Shown here: piece by piece, positions 9,331 through 17,844 of the stretch
How positions within the stretch are numbered: position 1 is the stretch's first letter
Layout: each line of letters begins with the position of its first letter
Assembly (NCBI RefSeq): GCF_000282975.1
Contig: NZ_ALJC01000100.1
Coordinates: forward strand, 1 to 64,000
Source: Pseudomonas psychrophila HA-4
GTDB taxonomy: Bacteria > Pseudomonadota > Gammaproteobacteria > Pseudomonadales > Pseudomonadaceae
Direction: 5' to 3'
DNA: 64,000 nt
Translations under genes and position numbers: made by a program
Notes under the pieces: generated by a model
What the model was told of the DNA's origin: nothing
Database searches by the model: none
What the model saw: the letters and a program-made list of their open reading frames with translations, nothing else

Positions 9331-9674
9331 ATGGTTATAAAAATAATGTGCTTGAATTCAATTTTATAAAATTATTCGAAATTGATTACAGTAAATACAT
9401 AGCTAAAAAGAATAAAAGGAGGGTCAATAAATCCGTTTTAGCAAAGAAAACAGTGGCCGTATGGATATCTGTTGAGTTTTAACTATATAAAACAATGCGT
9501 TACGCTCGCGCACGTGAATGTATTTTAATTCATGTTGTGACCCGGTCGTGGTTTTTGGTCGACTTAAAATTCTATTTTATGCAAATAATTCCAGTTTAAA
9601 AATTTGGTCTACGCTGGGATTTTGTGTTTGCCAACGTCTTGTTTTGAGAAGTTAACCAACAAAGGGATTTCACT
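9331..9674. other. AT-rich intergenic region upstream of the amidase cassette
   Basis: About 340 bases with strikingly low GC compared with the genes before tRNA-Ser. I see no reading frame of note and no clean promoter. It contains an AAAGGAGGG tract at about 9415-9424 with no convincing gene behind it. It likely carries the promoter of the amidase gene. Confidence 0.5.
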
Positions 9675-10586
9675 ATGGCACGGAAAGTAACTGTCGGAGC
9701 AACGCAAATGCACTGCACTTGGGATATAGAGGGGAATATATCTCGAGCTGAAAAGTTAGTCAGAGAAGCGCACGCTAAAGGCGCCAATATCATATTGCTT
9801 CAAGAGCTATTTATGGCGCCGTATTTTTGTATCGAACAGGATATGAGGCATCTTGAGCTTGCGCAGTCTATTGATGACAGTCCGCTGATTAAGCATTTTC
9901 AGTCGTTGGCTAAATCACTGGGCGTCGTTCTACCTTTGTCTTTTTTTGAAAAAGCTAATAATGCTTTTTTCAATACGCTGGTTGTCATTGATGCCGATGG
10001 CAGTGTTCTTGATTTCTATCGCAAAACACATATTCCTAATGACATTGGCTATCAAGAAAAGCAATATTTCACACCGGGCGACACGGGGTTCAAAGTCTGG
10101 GATACCCGTTTCTGCAAGATTGGTGTGGGTATTTGTTGGGATCAATGGTTTCCAGAGACGCAGCGCTCATTGGCACTCATGGGCGCAGAGCTTATTTTTC
10201 ACCCAACAGCGATTGGCAGTGAGCCGGGCGAGGGGGCACAGAGTTATGACAGTCAGGTTCATTGGACCAATGTTCAATGTGGCGCTGCAGGTGCGAATAT
10301 GGTTCCTGTCATTGCGTCCAACCGCGTAGGTGTTGAAGAGGGTAAGTACGTAAAAGAGTTAAACATGACGTTCTATGGGAGCTCTTTTATTTCAGACCAA
10401 ACCGGCACACTGGTTGCTCAGGCCGATAAAACGTCGGATTGTGTACTAGTCCATACATTTGATCTTGACGCAATAGAAACACAGCGTAGTTGGTGGGGGC
10501 TATTTCGTGACAGGCGGCCAGAAATGTACGGTGTTCTTATGACCTCGGATGGCAAACATACGTTCTGTGCAACGGGCGATAAATAG
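9675..10586 (+). CDS. aguB: N-carbamoylputrescine amidase-like nitrilase-family hydrolase
   Basis: Carbon-nitrogen hydrolase of 303 residues with the catalytic triad Glu44 (LLQELF), Lys117 (YRKTHIP) and Cys154 (GVGICWDQWFPE). Family motifs QRSLALMGAELIF, HWTNVQCGAAGANMVPV and the DRRPEMY end match AguB, which hydrolyses N-carbamoylputrescine to putrescine, CO2 and ammonia. An AAAGGG site precedes the ATG. Unlike the usual Pseudomonas aguBA pair there is no agmatine deiminase gene beside it. Instead it is followed by an antiporter and a decarboxylase, so its carbamoyl substrate may be made another way. Base composition is clearly AT-richer than the housekeeping genes upstream, suggesting horizontal origin. 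A related omega-amidase or beta-ureidopropionase activity cannot be excluded. Confidence 0.85.
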   Translation: MARKVTVGATQMHCTWDIEGNISRAEKLVREAHAKGANIILLQELFMAPYFCIEQDMRHLELAQSIDDSPLIKHFQSLAKSLGVVLPLSFFEKANNAFFNTLVVIDADGSVLDFYRKTHIPNDIGYQEKQYFTPGDTGFKVWDTRFCKIGVGICWDQWFPETQRSLALMGAELIFHPTAIGSEPGEGAQSYDSQVHWTNVQCGAAGANMVPVIASNRVGVEEGKYVKELNMTFYGSSFISDQTGTLVAQADKTSDCVLVHTFDLDAIETQRSWWGLFRDRRPEMYGVLMTSDGKHTFCATGDK

Positions 10587-10797
10587 CAATAATTGCCGTT
10601 AGAACTGAAGCCGCTTAAAGACAATGTTCGAGCATTAACTCATCACGAATAGGCTGTCGCGTAGTCAGTGTATTGAAATCTCTGTATTGCTGCGCGGCAG
10701 TTCATCGATGCGGAGTTCATTCGCCCTTGAATTTGATTTGACGGTGTGGGTGCTTGATTTAAATTAGCGTGTTTGATTACTTGGAATAGGGGTTGCT

Positions 10798-12159
10798 ATG
10801 GAAAGTCCTCCGAAACATAAAATGGGAACGCTGCAATTAACGATCATTACAGTCGTTAATATGATGGGGTCAGGGATTATTATGCTCCCCGCCCAGCTAG
10901 CGGGCGTGGGGAATATCACCATCATCTCATGGGTCTTAACGTCCATGGGCGCAATGGCCCTTGCCTATGGATTTGCAAAGTGTGGTCGTTACAGTAAAAA
11001 CATTGGGGGGATGGGTGGGTACTCTCAGTATGCTTTTGGAAAGTCAGGAAATATGTTGGCGAACTACACCTATGCCGTTGCTATCGTCATTGCTAACGTG
11101 GGGGTTGCCATCTCAGCCGTGGGTTATTTTTGTAAAGTTGTCGATATTGAGATCGGGGGTATCACAACGGCATTAATGACAATGTTCTTCATCTGGTTGA
11201 CGACGTTGCCTAATTTTTGGAGTTCTAAGATAACCGGAAAAATTGGTACGGTGACAGTGTGGGGCGTCATTATTCCCGTTATCGGGATTATATTCATTGG
11301 TTGGTATTGGTTTAAATCGGATATCTACGTCGCGGGATGGAACCCTCATCAACTCGGTTTTTTTGATGCTTTGCCCCAAGCACTTGCACTTACCATGTGG
11401 GCATTTTTGGGGCTCGAATCAGCCAGCGCCAACTCAGATGCTGTAGAGAATCCTGAAAAGTCCGTGCCTATTGCTGTTTTAGGGGGGACGTTGTTTACGG
11501 CTATTGTCTACATTATGTCTACGGCAGTCATTGGTGGGATCATTCCTTATGAAACATTAGCCATTTCGTCAGCACCTTTCGGGCTTGTGTACGCCCATAT
11601 GTTTGGCGACGGTGTCGGTAAATTTATCGAAATTATTATGTGCATTGCTTGTTTGGGTTCGTTGCTGACATGGCAGTTCACGACGGGTCAGGTGTTTAAA
11701 TCTTGTGCGGATGTTGGGTATTTCTACAAGATTTTTGGGCGTGTCACCAAGCGAGGCGCACCGGTAATGGGCCTTGTTATCATTTGTTTGATTCAGTCAG
11801 CCTTCCTGCTGATGTCAATCACGCCAAGCTTTAATCGCGAGTTCAATGTCATTGTTGACTTCTCTGTGGTTATTGATTTGGTGCCCTATATTCTTTGTAT
11901 GTCGGCTTGCTCGACGATCATGAAGTCGTCTGATGATTATAAAGCTGGAAAAATAAAGCACAGTAAATTGGTGCTTGTTGGTGTTGTGTGTTTTCTGGCG
12001 AATGCCTACACCCTGTACGCCATGTACAGTTCAGGCAGTGAAGCCCTTGTGTATGGTTCATTAGTGACGTTTGCTGGCTGGATTATATTTGGTCGTTATA
12101 TGTCAAGCCAGTTGAATATAAATGCGACGTCTACAACCGAAAAGGTTGTGCAGAAGTAA
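10798..12159 (+). CDS. potE: PotE-like putrescine/amino-acid antiporter (APC family)
   Basis: Inner-membrane transporter of 453 residues with about 12 hydrophobic segments. It aligns along its whole length with E. coli PotE, the putrescine:ornithine antiporter: NMMGSGIIMLP at 21-31, GGMGGYSQYAFGKSGN, LWAF-like MWAFLGLESASAN, and SSGSEALVYGS near the C terminus. Cys62, Trp201, Glu207 and Trp292, reported for substrate recognition in PotE, fall at the same numbers. Glu77 of PotE is Gln77 here and Cys210 is Ser210, so the substrate may be altered. It lies 210 bases after the amidase and 56 bases before the decarboxylase, the layout of decarboxylase-antiporter pairs that export an amine, import its amino acid and consume a proton. 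AT-rich like its neighbours. The start ATG follows GGGGTTGCT, a weak site. Confidence 0.88.
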   Translation: MESPPKHKMGTLQLTIITVVNMMGSGIIMLPAQLAGVGNITIISWVLTSMGAMALAYGFAKCGRYSKNIGGMGGYSQYAFGKSGNMLANYTYAVAIVIANVGVAISAVGYFCKVVDIEIGGITTALMTMFFIWLTTLPNFWSSKITGKIGTVTVWGVIIPVIGIIFIGWYWFKSDIYVAGWNPHQLGFFDALPQALALTMWAFLGLESASANSDAVENPEKSVPIAVLGGTLFTAIVYIMSTAVIGGIIPYETLAISSAPFGLVYAHMFGDGVGKFIEIIMCIACLGSLLTWQFTTGQVFKSCADVGYFYKIFGRVTKRGAPVMGLVIICLIQSAFLLMSITPSFNREFNVIVDFSVVIDLVPYILCMSACSTIMKSSDDYKAGKIKHSKLVLVGVVCFLANAYTLYAMYSSGSEALVYGSLVTFAGWIIFGRYMSSQLNINATSTTEKVVQK

Positions 12160-12215
12160 TTTTTATTCCCGGTTGCCCTTTGGCATTTAAACGTTTACAG
12201 AAACTGAGGTTCTTT

Positions 12216-13484
12216 ATGACGACTCAATTGAAACCTAGCGATACAACATTCATGATTGGGAAGTGGATGCCGTCTGATCAGAAGACGCTCTCTGATTGGC
12301 TTAGGTTGATAATGTCCAAGGCTGAAAGTAATGAGGGTCCACTGTTGCCAGCAGTAGAGCGTTTCAAGAATTTCATTGAGACGGACCCAAAGGCGTATAT
12401 GTTTTTCAATCAAATGTTTGATCAGGTATCTAAAAAGAGGGATATTTCACCTGCTGGGCTACCTCAAGTTCGTGACTATAAGCACATGCTTCAATTGATG
12501 AATGTGATCATGACTCACGCGCCTGAATTTAACAAAAGTGGTTTGGTGGGGTGTCCTTTTAATGCAATATTTGATTGGTCAATGGCAACTAAGCAGGGCT
12601 GGGCAGGGTTTTTGGATGATAAAGTAAATATGCACTTGAAAGACGTACTCAATGAATGGGGTCGTTTTTTGCGCTCTCCTGATAGTGCCCATGTATTAAA
12701 TAACGATCCTAGATCGGGCTGGTTCGGATCTGATGCAATGGCGCTCATGCCGAATTTTGCTAGTGAATTTCAGTGTGAGCCAGATCTCCCTAATTATGGC
12801 TATAAATCCTGGGATGATTTTTTCACTCGTAATTTGCGCGAAGGTGCCCGTCCAGTCGCAGAGCCTGAGAACGATGCGGTTGTGATTAATGCCTGTGAAT
12901 CAGCGCCTTATCGTATCTCCCGCAATGTTAAATTGCGGGATGAGTTCTGGATAAAAGCCCAACCTTATGCATTGCAATTTATGATGGATAATGATCCGTT
13001 AGTTTCAAAGTTTGTTGGAGGTACTGTTTATCAGGCATTTCTGAGTGCGTTGAGTTATCACCGGTGGCATGCACCCGTTTCTGGCCGGGTTGTGAAAACA
13101 CGACTGATTGAAGGAACTTACTACTCGGAGACCTTGAGTGTCAGCGTGGATGCGTCTGGTCCTGATTTGTCACAAGCGTATATTGCGGAAATAGCCACGC
13201 GGGGTCTTGTTTTTATCGAGGCAGATAACAAGGATATTGGCTTGATGTGTTTCATGGCCATCGGAATGGCTGAAGTGTCTACGTGTGACATCACGGTTTT
13301 TGAAGGGCAGCATGTTAAAAAGGGAGACCAGTTAGGCATGTTTCATTTTGGTGGGTCTACGCATTGTTTGTTCTTTGGTCCTGACGTTGATATTGAATTC
13401 GATACGCATCAACAAGTCCCAGGGCATGGCAGTAGCAATATCCCCATCAACTCTCGAATTGGGACGGTTAAATCAAATAGCTAA
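12216..13484 (+). CDS. Soluble phosphatidylserine-decarboxylase-fold amino acid decarboxylase (PsiD-like)
   Basis: Protein of 422 residues. The first part (about 1-190) matches the PSD-associated N-terminal domain (PSDC, PF12588), and the rest (about 200-420) the PSD core. The self-cleavage motif is FHFGGSTHC with Ser381, where LGST of classical PSD becomes GGST; cleavage there would give a pyruvoyl cofactor. Segments YKSWDDFFTR, SYHRWHAPVSG, FIEADNKDIGLM and EGQHVKKGDQLGMFHFGGS are also recognisable in fungal PsiD, the tryptophan decarboxylase of psilocybin synthesis. No membrane segment is visible, which argues against phospholipid substrates. GAGGT lies five bases before the chosen ATG; an upstream TTG in frame is unsupported. 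The context (amidase, PotE-like antiporter) suggests an amino acid substrate such as citrulline or ornithine, by inference. AT-rich composition. Confidence 0.82.
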   Translation: MTTQLKPSDTTFMIGKWMPSDQKTLSDWLRLIMSKAESNEGPLLPAVERFKNFIETDPKAYMFFNQMFDQVSKKRDISPAGLPQVRDYKHMLQLMNVIMTHAPEFNKSGLVGCPFNAIFDWSMATKQGWAGFLDDKVNMHLKDVLNEWGRFLRSPDSAHVLNNDPRSGWFGSDAMALMPNFASEFQCEPDLPNYGYKSWDDFFTRNLREGARPVAEPENDAVVINACESAPYRISRNVKLRDEFWIKAQPYALQFMMDNDPLVSKFVGGTVYQAFLSALSYHRWHAPVSGRVVKTRLIEGTYYSETLSVSVDASGPDLSQAYIAEIATRGLVFIEADNKDIGLMCFMAIGMAEVSTCDITVFEGQHVKKGDQLGMFHFGGSTHCLFFGPDVDIEFDTHQQVPGHGSSNIPINSRIGTVKSNS

Positions 13485-13802
13485 CCCGTAAATTTATTCG
13501 GAGTCAGTACTGAGTCGTTAGAAAGCGATTCAGTACCTACTGTGTGACTGAATGAGTGTCGGGTACTAATATTTTGATAAGCCCCAGCGAGGTGAGTGAT
13601 GGGGGAACGCCTTGGCTCACAACGGCCCCGAGCTCTGCGGTATCATTCTTGACAGATCAATAGCGCTTATCTATGTTCAATCGAAACGCTAATACCCCTA
13701 TAAAAAAGACCACTAACCTGAGTGAGTTTGTTGGCTACGCTTTGCATCAGTCGTGGTGTCCTGCCTAAGGACAAAGGGTTCCAACTTGTTCAAGGAGTGA
13801 AC
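13485..13802. other. Intergenic region with imperfect inverted repeat
   Basis: About 320 bases between the decarboxylase and the fdhF fragment. An inverted repeat (AGTACTGAGTCG at 13506-13517, CGATTCAGTAC at 13526-13536) lies just after the decarboxylase stop and may mark its transcript end, though no T tract follows. Nothing else recognised. Confidence 0.4.
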
Positions 13803-14042
13803 ATGCCTGAAGTGAACGTTGATGGTATTCGCGATTTCATCGCACCCGTCGGTGGGTGGGGCGCTTTAAAGGCAATAGCCAGTGCCATTCGCGCGCAACT
13901 GGGCAATGTGCACGCCGTTACCACCCTCCTGAGATCCAACCAGCTCGACGGCTTCGATTGCCCCGGCTGCGTATGGCCTGACAACAAACACCCGTTAACC
14001 TTCGAGTTTTGCGAGAACGGTGCCAAGGCCGTCACGAAGTAG
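13803..14042 (+). pseudogene. N-terminal fragment of FdhF/YdeP-family molybdopterin oxidoreductase
   Basis: An open frame of 79 residues with a good AAGGAG site. It reads like the first part of FdhF/YdeP oxidoreductases: PVGGWGALKAIA, LDGFDCPGCVWPD with the Cys pair, and FEFCENGAKAV. Full-length proteins of the family are roughly 750-780 residues. Here the frame ends right after GAKAVTK, and the following bases before cyoA do not continue the family. It is therefore a truncated relic, probably created when the neighbouring block was inserted or deleted. It may still be translated as a short peptide, but function is unlikely. Confidence 0.75.
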
Positions 14043-14147
14043 CCTCCTGACGGTGGCATGGACTGGCGCCACCTCGGCGCATGCCTTGCTCCAAGGCAAC
14101 GCTCATAGAAGTGCTGATCAAGTAGTAAGACCTAAGGAGATTACAGC

Positions 14148-15092
14148 GTGAAAGGAATCATCACGTGGGCCCTGGTTGTTTCGGCCCTTTCGTTGCCAAC
14201 CCTGGCACAAGCCGCTTTACCTGCCGAAACGCAGGTGTATTCAGCTGGCTTTATCGATGCGGCCGGCCCGGTCGCGGCCGCGCAATTCGAGCATTTCCAG
14301 ACCATTATTTCGCTGATGCTGATTGTGGTCGTGCCCATTTTCATTCTTGTTCCATGGGTGCTTTGGCGTTATCGCCGCGGCGGTCGCGGCGCATACCGGC
14401 CAGACTGGGATTTCAACTGGGGCAACGAAGCCGTTTTGTGGGGCGTCCCGATTGTGCTGATCATTATCCTCAGTTCGGCGCTGTGGGCGCACACACACAA
14501 GTACGACCCTTACCGACCGCTGGGCAATGATCCGCTGGACATTGAAGTGGTCTCGCTGGACTGGAAGTTTCTGTTTATCTACCCGCAACAGGGCATCGCA
14601 ACGCTGGATTACCTGGCCCTTGAACAAGACCGTCCTATCCGGCTGAAGCTCACCAGCGGCACCGTCATGCAGTCCTTCATGATCCCGCAATTGGCCGGGC
14701 AGATTTACACCATGGCTGGCATGACCACGCAACTGAACCTGCTGGCCGACCAGGAGGGTGAGTACCTAGGGCGAAACACCCAGTACAACGGTGATGGTTT
14801 CGCCACCCAGTCCTTCCGCACGGCAGTGATGCCTAAGTCGCAGTTCGACAATTGGGTTATACACACGCAAAAAAACACTCAGACCTTGGATCTGGCCACG
14901 TATGAGGCACTGCTCAAGCCCAGCATCGAGCATGTTCCGCGTTATTACGGCACGGTCGACGCCGGTTTGTTTAACCGCGTACTTGCCAGGTTCACTGCTG
15001 GGCATGCCCACGCTGACAGCACCCCCGCCGAGGTCTCACAAATACGTGAGCACCATCACCCACAGAACAATCCAAAAGGGGCAGAACAGTGA
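14148..15092 (+). CDS. cyoA: Cytochrome bo-type ubiquinol oxidase subunit II
   Basis: Membrane protein of 314 residues, subunit II of a haem-copper quinol oxidase. It has an N-terminal signal sequence, two membrane segments (about 47-70 and 96-116) and a periplasmic cupredoxin-like domain without copper ligands, as expected for a quinol rather than cytochrome c oxidase. It lacks the lipobox Cys of E. coli CyoA; the signal ends TLAQAALP. The His-rich tail (REHHHPQNN) is unusual. The start is GTG with a TAAGGAG site eight bases upstream. It is the first gene of a tightly overlapping cyoABCD operon. Confidence 0.92.
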   Translation: MKGIITWALVVSALSLPTLAQAALPAETQVYSAGFIDAAGPVAAAQFEHFQTIISLMLIVVVPIFILVPWVLWRYRRGGRGAYRPDWDFNWGNEAVLWGVPIVLIIILSSALWAHTHKYDPYRPLGNDPLDIEVVSLDWKFLFIYPQQGIATLDYLALEQDRPIRLKLTSGTVMQSFMIPQLAGQIYTMAGMTTQLNLLADQEGEYLGRNTQYNGDGFATQSFRTAVMPKSQFDNWVIHTQKNTQTLDLATYEALLKPSIEHVPRYYGTVDAGLFNRVLARFTAGHAHADSTPAEVSQIREHHHPQNNPKGAEQ

Positions 15093-17215
15093 GTTGGGAG
15101 ACTATTTTCGGACAACTTGGCTGGGACTCGCTGGTCTTTACCGGCGCCATCAAGCACCCTTCCGCCAGCGAGTTCGTGGCGTTCGGCGCGGGCAGTATTG
15201 TGGTGCTGGGGGCCGTCGCCGTTGTGGTTCTGCTAACCGTGATGCGCTGGTGGGGGCCGCTCTGGCGCGACTGGCTGACCAGTGTCGATCACAAAAAAAT
15301 CGGCATCATGTACATCGTGATCGCCCTCGTCATGTTCTTGAGAGCTCTGATCGAAGCCGGTGTGATGCGCTCGCAACAACTGGCCGCTTACGACAGTGCG
15401 GGCTACTTGTCAGCTGACCACTTTGGCCAGTTGTTCACGACCCACGGCACCATCATGATTTTCTTCGTTGCGATGCCGTTCATCACCGGGCTCATGAACT
15501 ACGTGATGCCTTTGCAGATCGGTGCGCGGGATGTCAGCTTCCCGCTGCTCAACGCCATATCCCTGATGCTGACGGCGGCTGGCGCGGGTCTGATCATGGT
15601 GTCGCTGGTGGTGGGGGAGTTCTCAACCGGCGGCTGGAGCGGCTATCCGCCATTTACCGGCATCGAGTTCAGCCCGGGAGAGGGCGTGGACTACTGGATA
15701 TGGTCAGTCACCTTGGCCTCGATCGGCTCGACCCTGACCGGGCTAAACTTCGCGGTAACACTCTATAAAAAGCGTTGCCCGGGCATGGACATGTTCCGCA
15801 TGCCGCTGTTTTGCTGGACCACACTCTGTACCTCGATTTTGATGATCTTCGCCATGGCGCCGCTCACCGTCGCCACGATCATGCTGGCCCTGGACCGCTA
15901 CGCCGGTTTCCACTTCTTCACCAACGGTGACGGTGGGAACATGATGAACTTTGCCAACCTGTTCTGGCTGTTCGGGCACCCGGAGGTCTACATCCTGTTG
16001 CTGCCAGCACTGGGCGTGTGGTCTGAAGTGGTGTCGACGTTTGTCGGCAAACGAATCTACGGCTACACCTCACTCGTGTACGCGACGATGTGCATCGCGG
16101 TGCTTTCGTTCGGGGTATGGCTGCACCACTTTTTCACCATGGGGCAAAGCGCCAACGTTAACGCCATTTTCGGTATTGCCACGATGATCATTGGCATACC
16201 GACCGGGGTTAAGGTGTACGACTGGATTCTGACCATGTTCCGGGGCCGAATCCGCATCACCACGCCCATGCTGTTCCATATCAACTTCCTGTTGACCTTT
16301 GTATTGGGCGGCATGACCGGCATCCTGCTGGCCAACCCCACTGTCGACTTCCAGGTGCACAACTCCCTGTTTTTGATCGCGCATTTTCACAACATGATCA
16401 TTCCGGGCGTGCTGTTTGGCATGTTTGCCGCCGTTCAGTACTGGTTCCCCAAAGCCTTTGGGTTCCGTTTGCACGAAGGCTGGGGCAAGGCTGCGTTCTG
16501 GTCGTTGGCACCGGGCTTTTTGTTGGCGTTTTTCCCGCTCTACTGGCTCGGTATGAATGGCGCGCCACGGCGCACCGTGATGTGGGCAGACCCCGCGTTT
16601 TACCCTTGGTTGGCCTTAGCGATGCTGGGCGCGGTGCTGCTGTTGGTGGGCACTGTGTTCTTGCTGGTACAGATTGGCGTGTCGATCCGTCAGCGCCGCC
16701 AGCTCGCCGTACCGCTGGGCGATCCTTGGGACGGGCGTTCGCTGGAGTGGTCGATTCCCTCGCCACCGCCGGCCTGGAACTTCGCCGTGGTGCCACAGGT
16801 GGACGGCCGGGATGCCTTTACCGAGGCCAAGAAAAACGGCCAAGCCTATCGCTCACCCGCGGCCTACAGCGACATTGAAATGCCTTGCAATTCCATGGTC
16901 GCGCCGTTAATCGGCATCTTTACCTTTACCTTGTCGTTTGCCCTGGTCTGGCATATCTGGTGGCTCGTCGTGGTGTCGTTCATCGTGGTCTGGGGGGTGG
17001 TGATCGCCCGATCGTTTGTCGCGCAGACCAACGAAATCATTCCGGCCAGCCGAATAGAGGCCGAACACGAAGCCTTTTTGGCCGCCGCACGTGCCACTCC
17101 CGGGGTGACGCGCGACCTGGAAATGAGCCCGCAAAACCGAGGTAAGGCGGCCCCCGACAGGCTTGGACAGCCAGGCCAGAAACGACCTGATGACGTGCTG
17201 GAGTCAGCAATATGA
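15089..17215 (+). CDS. cyoB: Cytochrome bo-type ubiquinol oxidase subunit I
   Basis: Catalytic subunit of 708 residues with about 14-15 membrane helices. It contains the haem-copper centre motifs GHPEVYILLLPA and HHFFTMG, a helix-VI Tyr region, and LIAHFHNMIIPGVLFG with the haem ligands. It reduces O2 to water with electrons from ubiquinol and pumps protons. It is longer than the 663-residue E. coli protein because of a C-terminal extension after residue 660 rich in charged residues. The start GTG overlaps the cyoA stop (GTGA). Confidence 0.95.
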   Translation: MSWETIFGQLGWDSLVFTGAIKHPSASEFVAFGAGSIVVLGAVAVVVLLTVMRWWGPLWRDWLTSVDHKKIGIMYIVIALVMFLRALIEAGVMRSQQLAAYDSAGYLSADHFGQLFTTHGTIMIFFVAMPFITGLMNYVMPLQIGARDVSFPLLNAISLMLTAAGAGLIMVSLVVGEFSTGGWSGYPPFTGIEFSPGEGVDYWIWSVTLASIGSTLTGLNFAVTLYKKRCPGMDMFRMPLFCWTTLCTSILMIFAMAPLTVATIMLALDRYAGFHFFTNGDGGNMMNFANLFWLFGHPEVYILLLPALGVWSEVVSTFVGKRIYGYTSLVYATMCIAVLSFGVWLHHFFTMGQSANVNAIFGIATMIIGIPTGVKVYDWILTMFRGRIRITTPMLFHINFLLTFVLGGMTGILLANPTVDFQVHNSLFLIAHFHNMIIPGVLFGMFAAVQYWFPKAFGFRLHEGWGKAAFWSLAPGFLLAFFPLYWLGMNGAPRRTVMWADPAFYPWLALAMLGAVLLLVGTVFLLVQIGVSIRQRRQLAVPLGDPWDGRSLEWSIPSPPPAWNFAVVPQVDGRDAFTEAKKNGQAYRSPAAYSDIEMPCNSMVAPLIGIFTFTLSFALVWHIWWLVVVSFIVVWGVVIARSFVAQTNEIIPASRIEAEHEAFLAAARATPGVTRDLEMSPQNRGKAAPDRLGQPGQKRPDDVLESAI

Positions 17216-17844
17216 ATGCGCCTCAACCTCTGCATCCAGGCGTGAACTTGGATGTGACTGACCGCAAGAGCCATGAGAAAGCGTCAGAAGTCATCTTCGG
17301 TTTCTGGATTTTCTTGATGAGCGACCTGGTGCTGTTCGCCGCGCTCTTTGCCACGTATGCGGCCATGAGCACACAAGGTATTGCTCAAGGTCCGACCCCC
17401 TCCGAGGTCTTTGACCTCGGTTCAGCTTTTATTGAAACGCTCTTGCTGTTGTTGTCGAGCTTCACGTTCGGCTTCGCCATATTGGCCATGAAGTACAGCA
17501 CCAGCCGTCTGCGGCTGCTTGCCTGGCTTGGCGTCACGGCATTGCTCGGTGCGGCGTTCGTGGCTTTCGAACTTCACGATTATTACGTGATGATCGTGAA
17601 CAACGACGCGTGGCCGCAAACCAGCGGCTTCCTGTCCGCTTACTACCTGCTGACCGGCACCCATGCCGTCCACGTATCGGCAGGCATTTTGTGGATGATC
17701 GTCCTGGCGGTCCAAGTGATGACACTTGGGCCCAACCCCCTCGTCAAACTGCGCCTTCTGCGCCTGGCGCTGTTTTGGCACATGCTTGATATCGTCTGGG
17801 TGGGGATCTTCACCTTCGTCTACCTGTTCGGAGTCGCCGCATGA
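17212..17844 (+). CDS. cyoC: Cytochrome bo-type ubiquinol oxidase subunit III
   Basis: Integral membrane protein of 210 residues with five predicted helices and the conserved segments VIFGFWIFLMSDLVLFAALFA and LTGTHAVHVSAGI of subunit III. It stabilises the catalytic subunit. The ATG overlaps the cyoB stop (ATGA), showing translational coupling. Confidence 0.94.
   Translation: MNAPQPLHPGVNLDVTDRKSHEKASEVIFGFWIFLMSDLVLFAALFATYAAMSTQGIAQGPTPSEVFDLGSAFIETLLLLLSSFTFGFAILAMKYSTSRLRLLAWLGVTALLGAAFVAFELHDYYVMIVNNDAWPQTSGFLSAYYLLTGTHAVHVSAGILWMIVLAVQVMTLGPNPLVKLRLLRLALFWHMLDIVWVGIFTFVYLFGVAA

Noticed and set aside
12216..13484. Reading the PSD-fold gene as the phospholipid enzyme psd
   Set aside because: The sequence lacks membrane segments and the LGST motif, carries the extra PSDC domain and lies in an amine-type gene context.
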